NCBI RefSeq assembly: GCF_003863365.1
Contig: NZ_RQXT01000002.1
Span: 62,001-126,000 of the forward strand
Direction: 5' to 3'
Origin: Mesorhizobium tamadayense
Lineage (GTDB): Bacteria; Pseudomonadota; Alphaproteobacteria; Rhizobiales; Rhizobiaceae
Length of the DNA stretch: 64,000 bases
In this document: piece after piece, positions 33,374 through 41,870 of the stretch
Position numbering within the stretch: position 1 is the first letter of the stretch
Layout: each line of letters starts with the position of its first letter
Notes under the pieces: generated by a model
What the model saw: the letters and a program-made list of their open reading frames with translations, nothing else
Databases searched by the model: none
What the model was told of the DNA's origin: nothing
Made by a program: the position numbers and the translations under genes

Positions 33374-34057
33374 ATGAAGCCCGGCGTTTCTTCTGACACT
33401 TTCCCGCCACGCAGCCACGAGGCCAAGCGCATATCGGTTGTTGAGGCTGCCGCTTCTGTTTTCTGCCGGGAAGGCTATGCCGGCGCCAATATCGATCTGA
33501 TCGCCGCGGAAGCCGGCGTGTCGCGCCAGACCGTCTACAATCACCACGGCGACAAGGAAAAGCTCTTCATGGCCGTCGTGCGCGACCTGACGGAGCGCTG
33601 CAACGCCGGCATCTTCGCCACCATTGCCACCTTCCCCGACCAGCCCGCCGATGTCGAATCCGATCTTGTCGCCTTTGCGGTGCGCATGAACCGCAACTGT
33701 ATCTGCAACCGCGACGGCCGCTTCCTGCGCAAGCTGATCCAGGCCGAAGGCGAGCGCTATCCGGAGCTTTTTGCCGAGTGGCGCGAACAGGGGCCGGGCC
33801 GTACCTGGTCGGCGCTTGCCGCCCGCTTCGCGCGGCTTGCCTATGCCGGGCACCTCTCGATCGACGATCCGGACGTGGCGGCGCGCCAGTTCCTCGCTCT
33901 CGTCAACGCCGAGCTGCAGATAACCTTCATGCTGGGCGGCATGCCCACCGAAGAGGAGGTGCTGCGGTCCGCGACCAACGGCGTGCGGACGTTCCTGGCC
34001 GCCTTCGGCCGGCGCAAAGCCGCACCCGCCAGGCAGGCCGCCCTCGCCCACGCCTGA
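33374..34057 (+). CDS. TetR/AcrR-family regulator
   Basis: A 227-residue repressor with the HTH at residues about 19-65 (RISVVEAAASVFCREGYAGANIDLIAAEAGVSRQTVYNHHGDKEKLF) and a TetR_C ligand domain (WSALAARFARLAYAGHLSIDDPDVAARQFLALV), ending in a basic alanine-rich tail. It is divergent from a Bcr/CflA exporter, the usual target-regulator arrangement. Its own promoter overlaps a palindrome, pointing to autorepression. Confidence 0.9.
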   Translation: MKPGVSSDTFPPRSHEAKRISVVEAAASVFCREGYAGANIDLIAAEAGVSRQTVYNHHGDKEKLFMAVVRDLTERCNAGIFATIATFPDQPADVESDLVAFAVRMNRNCICNRDGRFLRKLIQAEGERYPELFAEWREQGPGRTWSALAARFARLAYAGHLSIDDPDVAARQFLALVNAELQITFMLGGMPTEEEVLRSATNGVRTFLAAFGRRKAAPARQAALAHA

Positions 34058-34173
34058 GCGATCAAATCGCCGCCATCCCTCTTGGCCTCGGCGTTAGGCG
34101 CCTATATGCGGTTTACGCCGCGCTCAAGCTTGATTACAGCTATGCGGACGATTCAACGGAACCCGACCGTCAC

Positions 34174-34710
34174 ATGGCCGACGACCACATCCGCTACGAC
34201 ATTCTGGCCCAGGAGGCATTGCGCGGCGTCATGCGCAAGGTCCTGGCCGAAGTCGCGCGCACCGGCCTTCCGGGCAACCATCATTTCTTCATCACCTTCC
34301 TGACCGGCGCGCCGGGCGTGCGCATTTCCTCGCGGCTGCGCGAGCGTTATCCTGAGCAGATGACCATCGTCATCCAGTTCCAGTACTGGGACCTGAAGGT
34401 GACCGACACCGGTTTCGAGGTGGGGCTCTCCTTCTCCGACGTGCCTGAAAAGCTCGAGATCCCCTTCTCCGCCGTGCGTGGTTTCTACGACCCTTCGGTG
34501 AATTTCGAGCTCGAATTCGATGTCAAGGCCGACAATGCCGCCGAAGACGACGACGCCGCGCCAGCCCCGGAGCTGCCGATTGCCGTCGTGGCCGAAAAGA
34601 AACCGGAATCGAAGAAGAAGGCCGCCGAGGCCGAGAAGAAGCCGTCCGTCGCCGATACTGGCGGCAAGGGCGCCGACGTGGTTTCGCTCGACGCTTTTCG
34701 CAAGAAGTGA
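34174..34710 (+). CDS. sspB: ClpXP adaptor SspB, alphaproteobacterial type
   Basis: A 178-residue protein. The N-terminal substrate-binding domain (YDILAQEALRGVMRKVLAEVARTGLPGNHHFFITFLTGAPGVRIS ... MTIVIQFQYWDL) matches the alpha-type SspB. A flexible acidic/lysine-rich linker and a conserved C-terminal ClpX-docking peptide (ADVVSLDAFRKK) follow. It tethers ssrA-tagged proteins to ClpXP. The tag-encoding tmRNA gene is about 3 kb upstream on the same strand. DUF4169 and RHH genes follow directly. Confidence 0.93.
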   Translation: MADDHIRYDILAQEALRGVMRKVLAEVARTGLPGNHHFFITFLTGAPGVRISSRLRERYPEQMTIVIQFQYWDLKVTDTGFEVGLSFSDVPEKLEIPFSAVRGFYDPSVNFELEFDVKADNAAEDDDAAPAPELPIAVVAEKKPESKKKAAEAEKKPSVADTGGKGADVVSLDAFRKK

Positions 34711-34719
34711 GCCGCGGAA

Positions 34720-34917
34720 ATGGGCGAGGTCGTCAATCTCCGCCAGGCCCGCAAGCACAACGCGCGCATCGAGAAGGAACGCCTGGCCAGTGAAAACCGG
34801 GCTTTGCACGGCCGCTCCAAGGCCGAGCGCGAGCGTGACCGGTTGACGTCCGACAGGACGGAAAAATTCATGGATGGCCATCGCCGCGAAGAGCCCGGCG
34901 ATCCGGACCGGCGCTGA
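34720..34917 (+). CDS. DUF4169 family protein
   Basis: A 65-residue, highly charged protein opening MGEVVNLRQARKHNARIEKERLASENRALHGRSKAERERDR, the DUF4169 pattern, almost entirely helical and basic. Its role is unknown. It starts nine bases after the sspB stop and ends eight bases before the RHH gene, a fixed trio in rhizobia. Confidence 0.85.
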   Translation: MGEVVNLRQARKHNARIEKERLASENRALHGRSKAERERDRLTSDRTEKFMDGHRREEPGDPDRR

Positions 34918-34924
34918 GCCCCCT

Positions 34925-35152
34925 ATGGCCGCGGTCGAAAAGCGCTCGGTGACGATCCGTGGCCACCGCACCAGCTTCTCCCTGGAGCAACCCTTTTACG
35001 ATGACCTCGTCGCGATCGCGGCGGAGCGCTCGATCTCGCTCGCAGCCCTCGTCGCCGAGATCGACGACACGCGGACTCGCGATGCCAACCTCTCCTCGGC
35101 GCTCAGGCTCTATGTGCTCGCCTGGGCAAAGCGCGACGGCAAGGCGTCCTGA
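34925..35152 (+). CDS. Ribbon-helix-helix domain protein (RHH_4)
   Basis: A 75-residue protein: KRSVTIRGHRTSFSLEQPFYDDLVAIAAERSISLAALVAEIDD forms the ribbon (SVTIRGHRTSFSLEQ) and the two helices of an Arc/MetJ-type DNA-binding fold, followed by a conserved helix NLSSALRLYVLAWAKR. Targets are unknown. It is the last gene of the sspB group and converges on the ClC gene, ending seven bases from it. Confidence 0.85.
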   Translation: MAAVEKRSVTIRGHRTSFSLEQPFYDDLVAIAAERSISLAALVAEIDDTRTRDANLSSALRLYVLAWAKRDGKAS

Positions 35153-35158
35153 CCGGCC

Positions 35159-36961
35159 TCAGACCGGGTCGCCGATGCTTTGCTGCGTCTTGCGCTTGGC
35201 GCCGAAGCTGAGCAAGGCCGAGCGGTCGCGCTCCTCCGCCTGCTTTTTCGACCGCACCCGCATCAGGTCCTTCCAGCCGATATAGCCGACGAGCCGTGCG
35301 TCCTCGCGCGAGACGACCGGCAGATGCGAGACGTTGGCCAAGAGCAGCTTGTCCGACAGCCCTTCCAGATACTCGTCCGGATAGGCGAGCGTGACCTTGC
35401 TGCCGGTCAACAGCTCGCCGAGTGTCGTCTTGCGGTGCTTGCCGGCGCGGCGCCAGCGCAGGATCGCCGGCGGATCGATGAGGCCGAGCACATGTCCGTC
35501 TTCGTCGGTCACGGGAAAGCTCGGATGCCGCGTGTCTGGAGCGGTCAGGAATGCCGCCGCGCCGTGCAGCGTCATCGTTGCCGGCACGCTCTCGACCTTG
35601 GTCGTCATCACTTCGCCCACCCTGGTCAGTGCGAAGGGATCGACGCGATACTCGCGAACGAGGTGATGCCCCCGCCGCGCCACCTTTTCGGTCAGGATCG
35701 AGCGCTTCATCAACAGCACGGTGACGGCATGGGCGGTGGCGCAGGCGGCGATCAGCGGCACCAGCATATGGGTGTTGCCGGTGAGCTCGACTGCAAAGAA
35801 GGTCGCTGTCAGCGGCGCACGCATGGTGCCGCCCATGGTCGCGGCCATCGCCAGCAGCGGCCAGAAGCCTGGGGTCGCCTCGGGTAGGATGCCGGCCAGC
35901 ACCGCGCCCATCGCGCCGCCCATGATCAAGAGCGGCGCCAGCACGCCGCCCGACGTTCCCGAACCCAGCGCCACCGACCAGATGATGGCCTTAACCACCA
36001 AAAGCGTCAGCGCGGCCGCCGCAAGCACACGGCCATCCAACATGTTGGCGATGTTGTCGTAGCCGACGCCGAGCGCCTGCGGCTCGATCAGTCCGCCGAT
36101 GCCGACCACGAGGCCGCCTATCATCGGCCACCACATCCAGTGTATCGGCAGCTTCTGGAAGGCGTCCTCGCAGGCATAGACCATCTGCGTCAGCAGGCCC
36201 GAAAGAAGGCCGGAGGCAATGCCGACCAGCACCCAGCCGCCCAATCCGGCGATCGATGCTTCCATGCTGCCCGAGAACGGAAAGATCGGACCCGGCAGAT
36301 GCAGCAAGGTGCGTTCGACCTCGGCGACGATTGCGGCAACCGCGACGGGAATGAAGCTGCGCGGCGTCCATTCGAACAGGAGCAGCTCGACGGCGAGCAT
36401 GATGGCGGCGATCGGCGTGCCGAAAACTGTCGTCATGCCGGCCGCAGCACCCGCAACTAGCAGCGTCTTGCGTTCATTGTCGCTGACCGGCAGCATCTGC
36501 GCGATCAGCGAGCCGATCGCGCCGCCGGTCATGATGATCGGGCCCTCCGCGCCGAACGGTCCGCCCGAACCGATCGAGATCGCCGACGACAATGGCTTCA
36601 ATACCGCCACCTTGGCGTCGAGCCGCGAGCGCCCGAGCAGGATTGCCTCGATCGCTTCGGGGATCCCGTGGCCGCGGATCTTCTCGCTGCCGAAGCGGGC
36701 CATCAGCCCGATGATCAGCGCGCCGATCACAGGCACGATTACGGCGGCATAGCCGAGTGGCGTGTCCTCGAGCCTGAGCTCGGCCAGCGTGAACTGGCCG
36801 GAATAGGCGACGTTGGTGGCGAGCCTTATCAGCTTCAACAGCACGATGCCAGCAAACAGCCCGGCGGTCGCGACAACGACCGCGATGGCGGCGATGACGA
36901 GCACCCGCGGATCGGTGGTGAAGTCGCGAAGGTGGCCGTTTCCTGCACGAGCGGATTTCAT
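35159..36961 (-). CDS. ClC-family chloride transporter with C-terminal CBS pair
   Basis: A 600-residue membrane protein. The anion-selectivity motif GSGGP is at residues 131-135, and the gating glutamate is Glu139 in GAEGP. The third conserved region is GSGTSGGVLAPLLIMGGA. Two CBS domains follow the membrane part (from VGEVMTTKVESVPATMTLHG and LGLIDPPAILRW to HLPVVSREDARLVGYIGWKDL) and may bind adenylates. It probably exchanges chloride for protons or acts as a channel. I start at ATG 36961; a TTG at 37042 would overlap the MarR operator. Confidence 0.9.
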   Translation of the reverse strand: MKSARAGNGHLRDFTTDPRVLVIAAIAVVVATAGLFAGIVLLKLIRLATNVAYSGQFTLAELRLEDTPLGYAAVIVPVIGALIIGLMARFGSEKIRGHGIPEAIEAILLGRSRLDAKVAVLKPLSSAISIGSGGPFGAEGPIIMTGGAIGSLIAQMLPVSDNERKTLLVAGAAAGMTTVFGTPIAAIMLAVELLLFEWTPRSFIPVAVAAIVAEVERTLLHLPGPIFPFSGSMEASIAGLGGWVLVGIASGLLSGLLTQMVYACEDAFQKLPIHWMWWPMIGGLVVGIGGLIEPQALGVGYDNIANMLDGRVLAAAALTLLVVKAIIWSVALGSGTSGGVLAPLLIMGGAMGAVLAGILPEATPGFWPLLAMAATMGGTMRAPLTATFFAVELTGNTHMLVPLIAACATAHAVTVLLMKRSILTEKVARRGHHLVREYRVDPFALTRVGEVMTTKVESVPATMTLHGAAAFLTAPDTRHPSFPVTDEDGHVLGLIDPPAILRWRRAGKHRKTTLGELLTGSKVTLAYPDEYLEGLSDKLLLANVSHLPVVSREDARLVGYIGWKDLMRVRSKKQAEERDRSALLSFGAKRKTQQSIGDPV

Positions 36962-37015
36962 TGGGGAGCCTGAGCTTTCTGGCGGCGCGATACCGTCCGG
37001 TTGTCGGGCGGATAC

Positions 37016-37032
37016 ATATCGTAACACGATAT
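37016..37032. promoter_or_regulatory. Perfect palindrome in the ClC-MarR divergent gap
   Basis: ATATCGT-AAC-ACGATAT is a perfect 7-bp inverted repeat with a 3-bp centre, the size of a MarR-family operator. It is 55 bp upstream of the ClC start and 128 bp upstream of the MarR start. Confidence 0.6.
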
Positions 37033-37159
37033 AATTCTTCAAGACCGTTTTCGGTCGCCGCTCCGCGTCATTTTGGTCATGGACTGCGCCAGCTCCGAGC
37101 TTTCACCCCGAGCTTTCACAGGAGTTGAGCTTTGGCCGGAAAGGGCCATAAGTCGTGGA

Positions 37160-37591
37160 ATGACGCATCCGAAGAAACCACGTCCCGCCATCAGCCAGGC
37201 CGACTATCAGCGGCTGTCGGAGTTCCGCTACCTGATCCGCCGCTTCCTCGAATTCAGCCAGTTGCAGGCGAATGAGGCCGGACTGACACCGCGCCAGCAC
37301 CAGGCGCTGCTGGCGATCAAGGGTTATCCGGGCGGTGGGCCGGTGGCGGTGGGCGATCTGGCGGAGCGGTTGCGCATCCGCCACCACAGTGCCGTCGAGC
37401 TGGTGAATCGACTAAGCGAGGCCGGATTGGTCGTTCGGGATCAAGACAAGACCGACAACCGCCGCGTCCTGCTACAGCTCACCCCTCTCGCCGACGGTCG
37501 TCTCGCCGAATTGTCCGCCGCTCATCTCGATGAGCTTTCGCGCATCGAGCCTATGCTGCGGCGCCTGCTTTCGCGGCAGGAGCCGGTTTGA
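37160..37591 (+). CDS. MarR-family regulator
   Basis: A 143-residue winged-helix protein: YLIRRFLEFSQLQANEAGLTPRQHQALLAIKG, then the recognition region VGDLAERLRIRHHSAVELVNRLSEAGLVVRDQDKTDNRRVLLQLT. It is divergent from the ClC transporter, with a perfect palindrome in the shared promoter region, so it probably represses clc and itself. The start at ATG 37160 gives the usual length. Confidence 0.88.
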   Translation: MTHPKKPRPAISQADYQRLSEFRYLIRRFLEFSQLQANEAGLTPRQHQALLAIKGYPGGGPVAVGDLAERLRIRHHSAVELVNRLSEAGLVVRDQDKTDNRRVLLQLTPLADGRLAELSAAHLDELSRIEPMLRRLLSRQEPV

Positions 37592-37639
37592 GCGCTGATG
37601 CATGGCGCCGAACTCGCGGTGTCTTAGGTGTTTGTTCAA

Positions 37640-37683
37640 GCAATTCCGGGCGCAAAATCGCAGCGCACTTTTCCTGGAATAGC
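37640..37683. repeat. Palindromic intergenic repeat, family A copy 3 (reversed)
   Basis: Read on the minus strand it matches the other family A copies (CTATTCCAGGAAAAGTGCGC ... CCGGAATTGC). It lies between the MarR gene and the convergent AsmA-like gene. Confidence 0.8.
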
Positions 37684-37699
37684 TCTCATCGAATGAGTC

Positions 37700-40600
37700 T
37701 CAGCCACCGTCGAGCGACTTCAAGAGATTGTCGATCGTGAACGGATTGGCCTTCGGTTTCGTCGGCTCTGGACCGGAATTGTCGTTGACGCCGGGAAGCG
37801 ACCGGTCGACTTTTGGCGCTTGCTCAGCCGCCTTGCGTTCGGCTTCCAGCCTCGCCTGCTCGGCACGCTTGCGATCCGCCAGGGCCCTCGCCTCGGCGGC
37901 AGCCCGTTGTTCGGCCTTTGCCTTGGCGTCGGCTTCCGCCTCTGCCTTCGCATCAGCCTCCGCCTTGGCGCGTGCCTCAGCCTCGGCCTGAGCCTTGGCG
38001 TCGGCCTCCGCCTTGGCTCTCGCCTCTTCTTCCGCTTTGGCTTTGGCTTCCGCTTCTGCTTTTGCCTGCGCCTCCGCCTCGGCTTTGGCCTGGGCTTCAG
38101 CCTCGGCTTTCTGCCGCGCCTCTTCCTCTTGCCGGCGCAGTTCCTCGGCAGCGCGGTCGCGCTCCGTCTGGAGCGCCGCGTAGTAGCGCACCTCGCGCCG
38201 CAGTCTCTGCTTCTCGAGCAGCGCCGCCTGCATCGCCTCGACGCGCTGCTGCTCCTTCTCCAGCGCGCGCTGCGTCAGGAACTGCGCCAGCGGCTCGCTG
38301 TCGAACTGGGGTGCCGTCGCTCCGACCGGGCCGGCGAGGCTGAAGTTCACCGCCGGTGCGGAGCCGACCAGCGCCTCGTCGCCCGGACGATAGGTGATCG
38401 CGCCCCTGGCGGTCACGGTGCTCGCAGCGAGGTCGGCGGTGACGTCCGCCGACAGCGTCGCCGCCGGATTGTCGAGCCTGATCGGCGGTGCCCGCAGCCT
38501 GCCGTTGGCAATAGTGAATGCGATATCGGTGTCGCCGGCCGCGAAACTGCCCCGCCCGGCGATCTGAGGCGCGAAGCCGGCGGTCTTGGCGGCATCGATG
38601 TCGCGCCCGATTGCATCGGCCTTGGCGATGATAGGGGCAAAGGCATCGGGATTGACGCCGGCGATGGTCAATCCCTTCAGCGCCGCGGTGCCGGATCCGG
38701 ACAAGGCGGCAATCATCGCATCCACAGACTTGCCGCTGGTCGACAGCGCCGCCGAGATGTCGCCGCCGCCGCTGACGCCGGAGCCCTGCAGCACCGCGGA
38801 AAGATCGCTGCCCACCAGCTTCAACTGCCCCGAGAACAGGCCGGTGCCGTCGGTGTTCCTGAGCTCGAACAGGCCGGTCAGCCTGCCGCCATAGAGCTTG
38901 GCCTTGAGGTCCGAGACATGGATGCCTTCGCGGTCGAGCTTCAGCGACAGCGCCGCGTCATACGCCGTGGCGAACGGCCCAGCGCCAAGCGCCGCCGTGT
39001 TGAGGTCGAGATCGGCGCTGAACGGTAGGGTCGATTTCTGGCTGAACGGCGCGGTCGGCCAGCCGCCCTTGGCGGAAGCGAAGGACTGGTCGCCGAATAG
39101 CGACACCGCCAGCGGATCGAGGTCGAGCTCATCGAGCGCCAGCGCGCCGGCAAGATGCGGCAGCCCATCCTTGCTATCGACATTGACGTCGCCGGACACA
39201 GCCGCCTCGTTGATCGCGCCGGTCAGCCCGCTCAGCACCAGAAGGCCATTGCCGAAATCGGCATCGGCGGCGAGCGATGCCGAAGTGCCGGTCCCCATGC
39301 CGGGCAGCCCGACACCTGTCGTCATCAGCCACGGCTCGATATCGGCGGCGTCGAGATTGACCTTGCCCTTGGCGGTGGCGCCTTGCTGTGTCGCGGCGAC
39401 GGTCCCGTCAAAGCTGGCCCTGAAATCGTCGGCCGTCAGGTTGAAGCTGGTCGCCAGACCGCCTCCCAGCGAGCCTTTCGCCGAGACGTCCGTCGTCGCC
39501 TCTCCAAGCATGCCGAGCGGCAGTGCCGGCAGGCCGTAGAACGCAAGCAGCGTGGCCGCGTTCTGGTTGCGGGCGTTGAAGGTCAGCGCTACCGGCGCAT
39601 CGAGAAGCCGATCCGCGGTGCCCTTGCCCGAGAGCGAGGCCGAGAAGGCGGAGCCGCCGGCCTTGCCTTGCGCGGAGAGCGCGAGCCCCGTGCTGCCGTC
39701 GCCATTGTCGGCCGCGCTTGTCACCAGGTCGATGCGGGCGTCCTGGAACAATTCGGGATAAGCAGCAGCGCGGGTCGCCAGCCCCTTGAGAACCTGATTG
39801 TCCGGATAATGTTGCGCCGCGACGTCGACGAGCGGCTTGAGATCCACGGCCACGACGGATGCGTCGAGCTTGCCTGTCGGACTTTCCGGAAAGTCCTTGA
39901 TACGCCCTGTGGCGCTGATCGAGGCGCCGGCAAGCCCGCCGACCGAGAGCCGGTCGATTTCGAGCAGTCCCTGCCGGAGCCTCAACGCCGTATCCACCGT
40001 GTCGGCGCTCAGCCCGCCGGCGCTGACCGGACCCGCCTTGATCTGGAAATCGAGGTCGCGGTCGGAGAAACGGTTGGCGCCCTTGTCGCTGACGAAGATC
40101 GAGGCGAAGGCAGCCAACCCGTCGACATCGAGCTCGCCGCCCTCCAGCCGCATCAGCACCGAGGGCCTGGCGCCGTCGGGCTGGCTGGAATCGATGCGGC
40201 CCGAAAACTTGGCCTTGCCGAGGATGAGCTCGAGATCGCTGAAGGACTGGCGGTTCGCGCTGAGATCGACTTTGGCCTTGAAACCCGCCGCCGGCAGACG
40301 GCGGATGGCGTCGTCGACATCCTTCGACAGCCAAGCGGCGAAACCGGAGGGCTGTCCGACGGCAAGCAGCAGCGAGCCCGTGAAGCCGAATCGGTCCTCG
40401 ACGCTCAGCATGCCGTCGGCCTCGAGCGTCGCGCGGCCCGGCAGCGTCGCCGCAAGGGACTTCACCGACCAGCCGCCCTCGACCGGCTCGGCCGACAGCC
40501 GCACGTCGCGCACCGTCGTGTCGCCCGCCACCACCGCCGGCAGCCTGACCTCGACCGTGCCCGGTATCGTCGGCTTCGGCATGTGCAGCAGCGTCTGCTT

Positions 40601-41659
40601 GAAGGCCGCGATGCGCTGATCAAGCGTCAGCCCGGCTCCCGCGGACGCGCCCACCGCCTCGTCGAACTGCACCTGCGCGCCGCTCGCCTCGATCGAGAAA
40701 TGCGGCTTAAGGCCGAGATCGACCGAGGCCTTGCCGTCGGCGGTATAGGGATTGTCGAGCGGCCCGGTCTCGAAGCGGAATTCGTCGACGCCGAGCTTCT
40801 GGTGGTCTAGCGCGAATTTGCCGTTCAGCCGGAAGCCAGGATCGGGCTTGCCGGTGCTGACCTTCACAGGCTCGCCGTCGGCGCCACGCAATTCGGCTGA
40901 GTTCCTGTCGGCTCCATTCTCGTCAGGGGCCGAAACCTTGAACTGACCGGCATAGACCGCAGCGCCCTTGACGATGCCGGCATTGCCGTCTGTCTCGACG
41001 ATCAGCGGATAGGCATCCGGATCGGCCTTCAACCTGAGCCGCATCCGGCCGTCCGCTTCCACCCTGCCGGTGGAGGCCGAGACTTCCGTGCGCAGGCCGT
41101 CGAAGCGCAGCGAGCCGTCCATCCGCCACGGGCCGGCGAGCGATTTGGCCGAAACGGTCGAGTTGATTTCGGAGATCAGGTGGCTGCGTCCGCCGGCGGC
41201 ATGGCGCAGCTCGATCTGCCCTTCGGTCACCGTCAGCTTCTCGATCGCGATCTGACCCGGATCGAAGGGTGCCGACGGCCGGATGGCCCAGTCGACCGTG
41301 CCGTCGCCGGCGACGTCGATGGTCGCCTCGGGATGCACCAGCCGCATGTCGAAGATCAGCAGCTCGCCGCGCAGGAAAGGCGCAAGCTCCGCATCCATGG
41401 AGAAGGTCTCGACCGTCATTGCTGGCTGGCCGCCAGGGCCGCCGGCGACTTCGACATTGGAGAAGGTCACCGAGGGGAACGGCAGAAGCCGCGCGGTCGC
41501 ATCGCCTTTTACGATCACCTTGCGGCCGAGGACGGTGCTCGCCTCGCGCTCGAAATCGGCGCGGTAGCCGGTCCAGTCGATGAAATACGGCACCACCAGC
41601 GCCGCGCACAGCACCAGCACGAACAGCCCACCGAAGATCACGAACAGGCGTGCGAGCAT
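37700..41659 (-). CDS. Giant AsmA-family envelope protein with TolA-like tail
   Basis: A 1319-residue protein. An N-terminal membrane anchor (LFVIFGGLFVLVLCAALVVPYFIDWTGY, residues about 5-32) leads into a very long AsmA-type beta-rich periplasmic region with repeated GRIKDFPES- and LDASVVAVDLKPL-like segments. AsmA-type proteins bridge the periplasm and move phospholipids between the membranes. After about residue 1130 the protein changes to an Ala/Glu/Lys-rich helical tail of dozens of KAEAEA-type repeats, ending PEPTKPKANPFTIDNLLKSLDGG. That tail resembles the TolA stalk and is unusual for the family. Confidence 0.88.
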   Translation of the reverse strand: MLARLFVIFGGLFVLVLCAALVVPYFIDWTGYRADFEREASTVLGRKVIVKGDATARLLPFPSVTFSNVEVAGGPGGQPAMTVETFSMDAELAPFLRGELLIFDMRLVHPEATIDVAGDGTVDWAIRPSAPFDPGQIAIEKLTVTEGQIELRHAAGGRSHLISEINSTVSAKSLAGPWRMDGSLRFDGLRTEVSASTGRVEADGRMRLRLKADPDAYPLIVETDGNAGIVKGAAVYAGQFKVSAPDENGADRNSAELRGADGEPVKVSTGKPDPGFRLNGKFALDHQKLGVDEFRFETGPLDNPYTADGKASVDLGLKPHFSIEASGAQVQFDEAVGASAGAGLTLDQRIAAFKQTLLHMPKPTIPGTVEVRLPAVVAGDTTVRDVRLSAEPVEGGWSVKSLAATLPGRATLEADGMLSVEDRFGFTGSLLLAVGQPSGFAAWLSKDVDDAIRRLPAAGFKAKVDLSANRQSFSDLELILGKAKFSGRIDSSQPDGARPSVLMRLEGGELDVDGLAAFASIFVSDKGANRFSDRDLDFQIKAGPVSAGGLSADTVDTALRLRQGLLEIDRLSVGGLAGASISATGRIKDFPESPTGKLDASVVAVDLKPLVDVAAQHYPDNQVLKGLATRAAAYPELFQDARIDLVTSAADNGDGSTGLALSAQGKAGGSAFSASLSGKGTADRLLDAPVALTFNARNQNAATLLAFYGLPALPLGMLGEATTDVSAKGSLGGGLATSFNLTADDFRASFDGTVAATQQGATAKGKVNLDAADIEPWLMTTGVGLPGMGTGTSASLAADADFGNGLLVLSGLTGAINEAAVSGDVNVDSKDGLPHLAGALALDELDLDPLAVSLFGDQSFASAKGGWPTAPFSQKSTLPFSADLDLNTAALGAGPFATAYDAALSLKLDREGIHVSDLKAKLYGGRLTGLFELRNTDGTGLFSGQLKLVGSDLSAVLQGSGVSGGGDISAALSTSGKSVDAMIAALSGSGTAALKGLTIAGVNPDAFAPIIAKADAIGRDIDAAKTAGFAPQIAGRGSFAAGDTDIAFTIANGRLRAPPIRLDNPAATLSADVTADLAASTVTARGAITYRPGDEALVGSAPAVNFSLAGPVGATAPQFDSEPLAQFLTQRALEKEQQRVEAMQAALLEKQRLRREVRYYAALQTERDRAAEELRRQEEEARQKAEAEAQAKAEAEAQAKAEAEAKAKAEEEARAKAEADAKAQAEAEARAKAEADAKAEAEADAKAKAEQRAAAEARALADRKRAEQARLEAERKAAEQAPKVDRSLPGVNDNSGPEPTKPKANPFTIDNLLKSLDGG

Positions 41660-41870
41660 TTTCTCCCCGGATTGAAAGTCAGCCGCACTCTACCCGCATC
41701 CGCGTGTCGATAAAGAGGCAATTCGGCGGTGCCGGCGCGCAATCCAGGGCTGAGTCCGCTGTTGCGCGACGGCTCGCGGCCGCGATATCGTTTTGCGGTG
41801 CATCCTATCTCAAGCGGCCATGCCCGGCCGCGATCATCTGAACCAAATCGTCAAACGCGGAGCATTCCCG

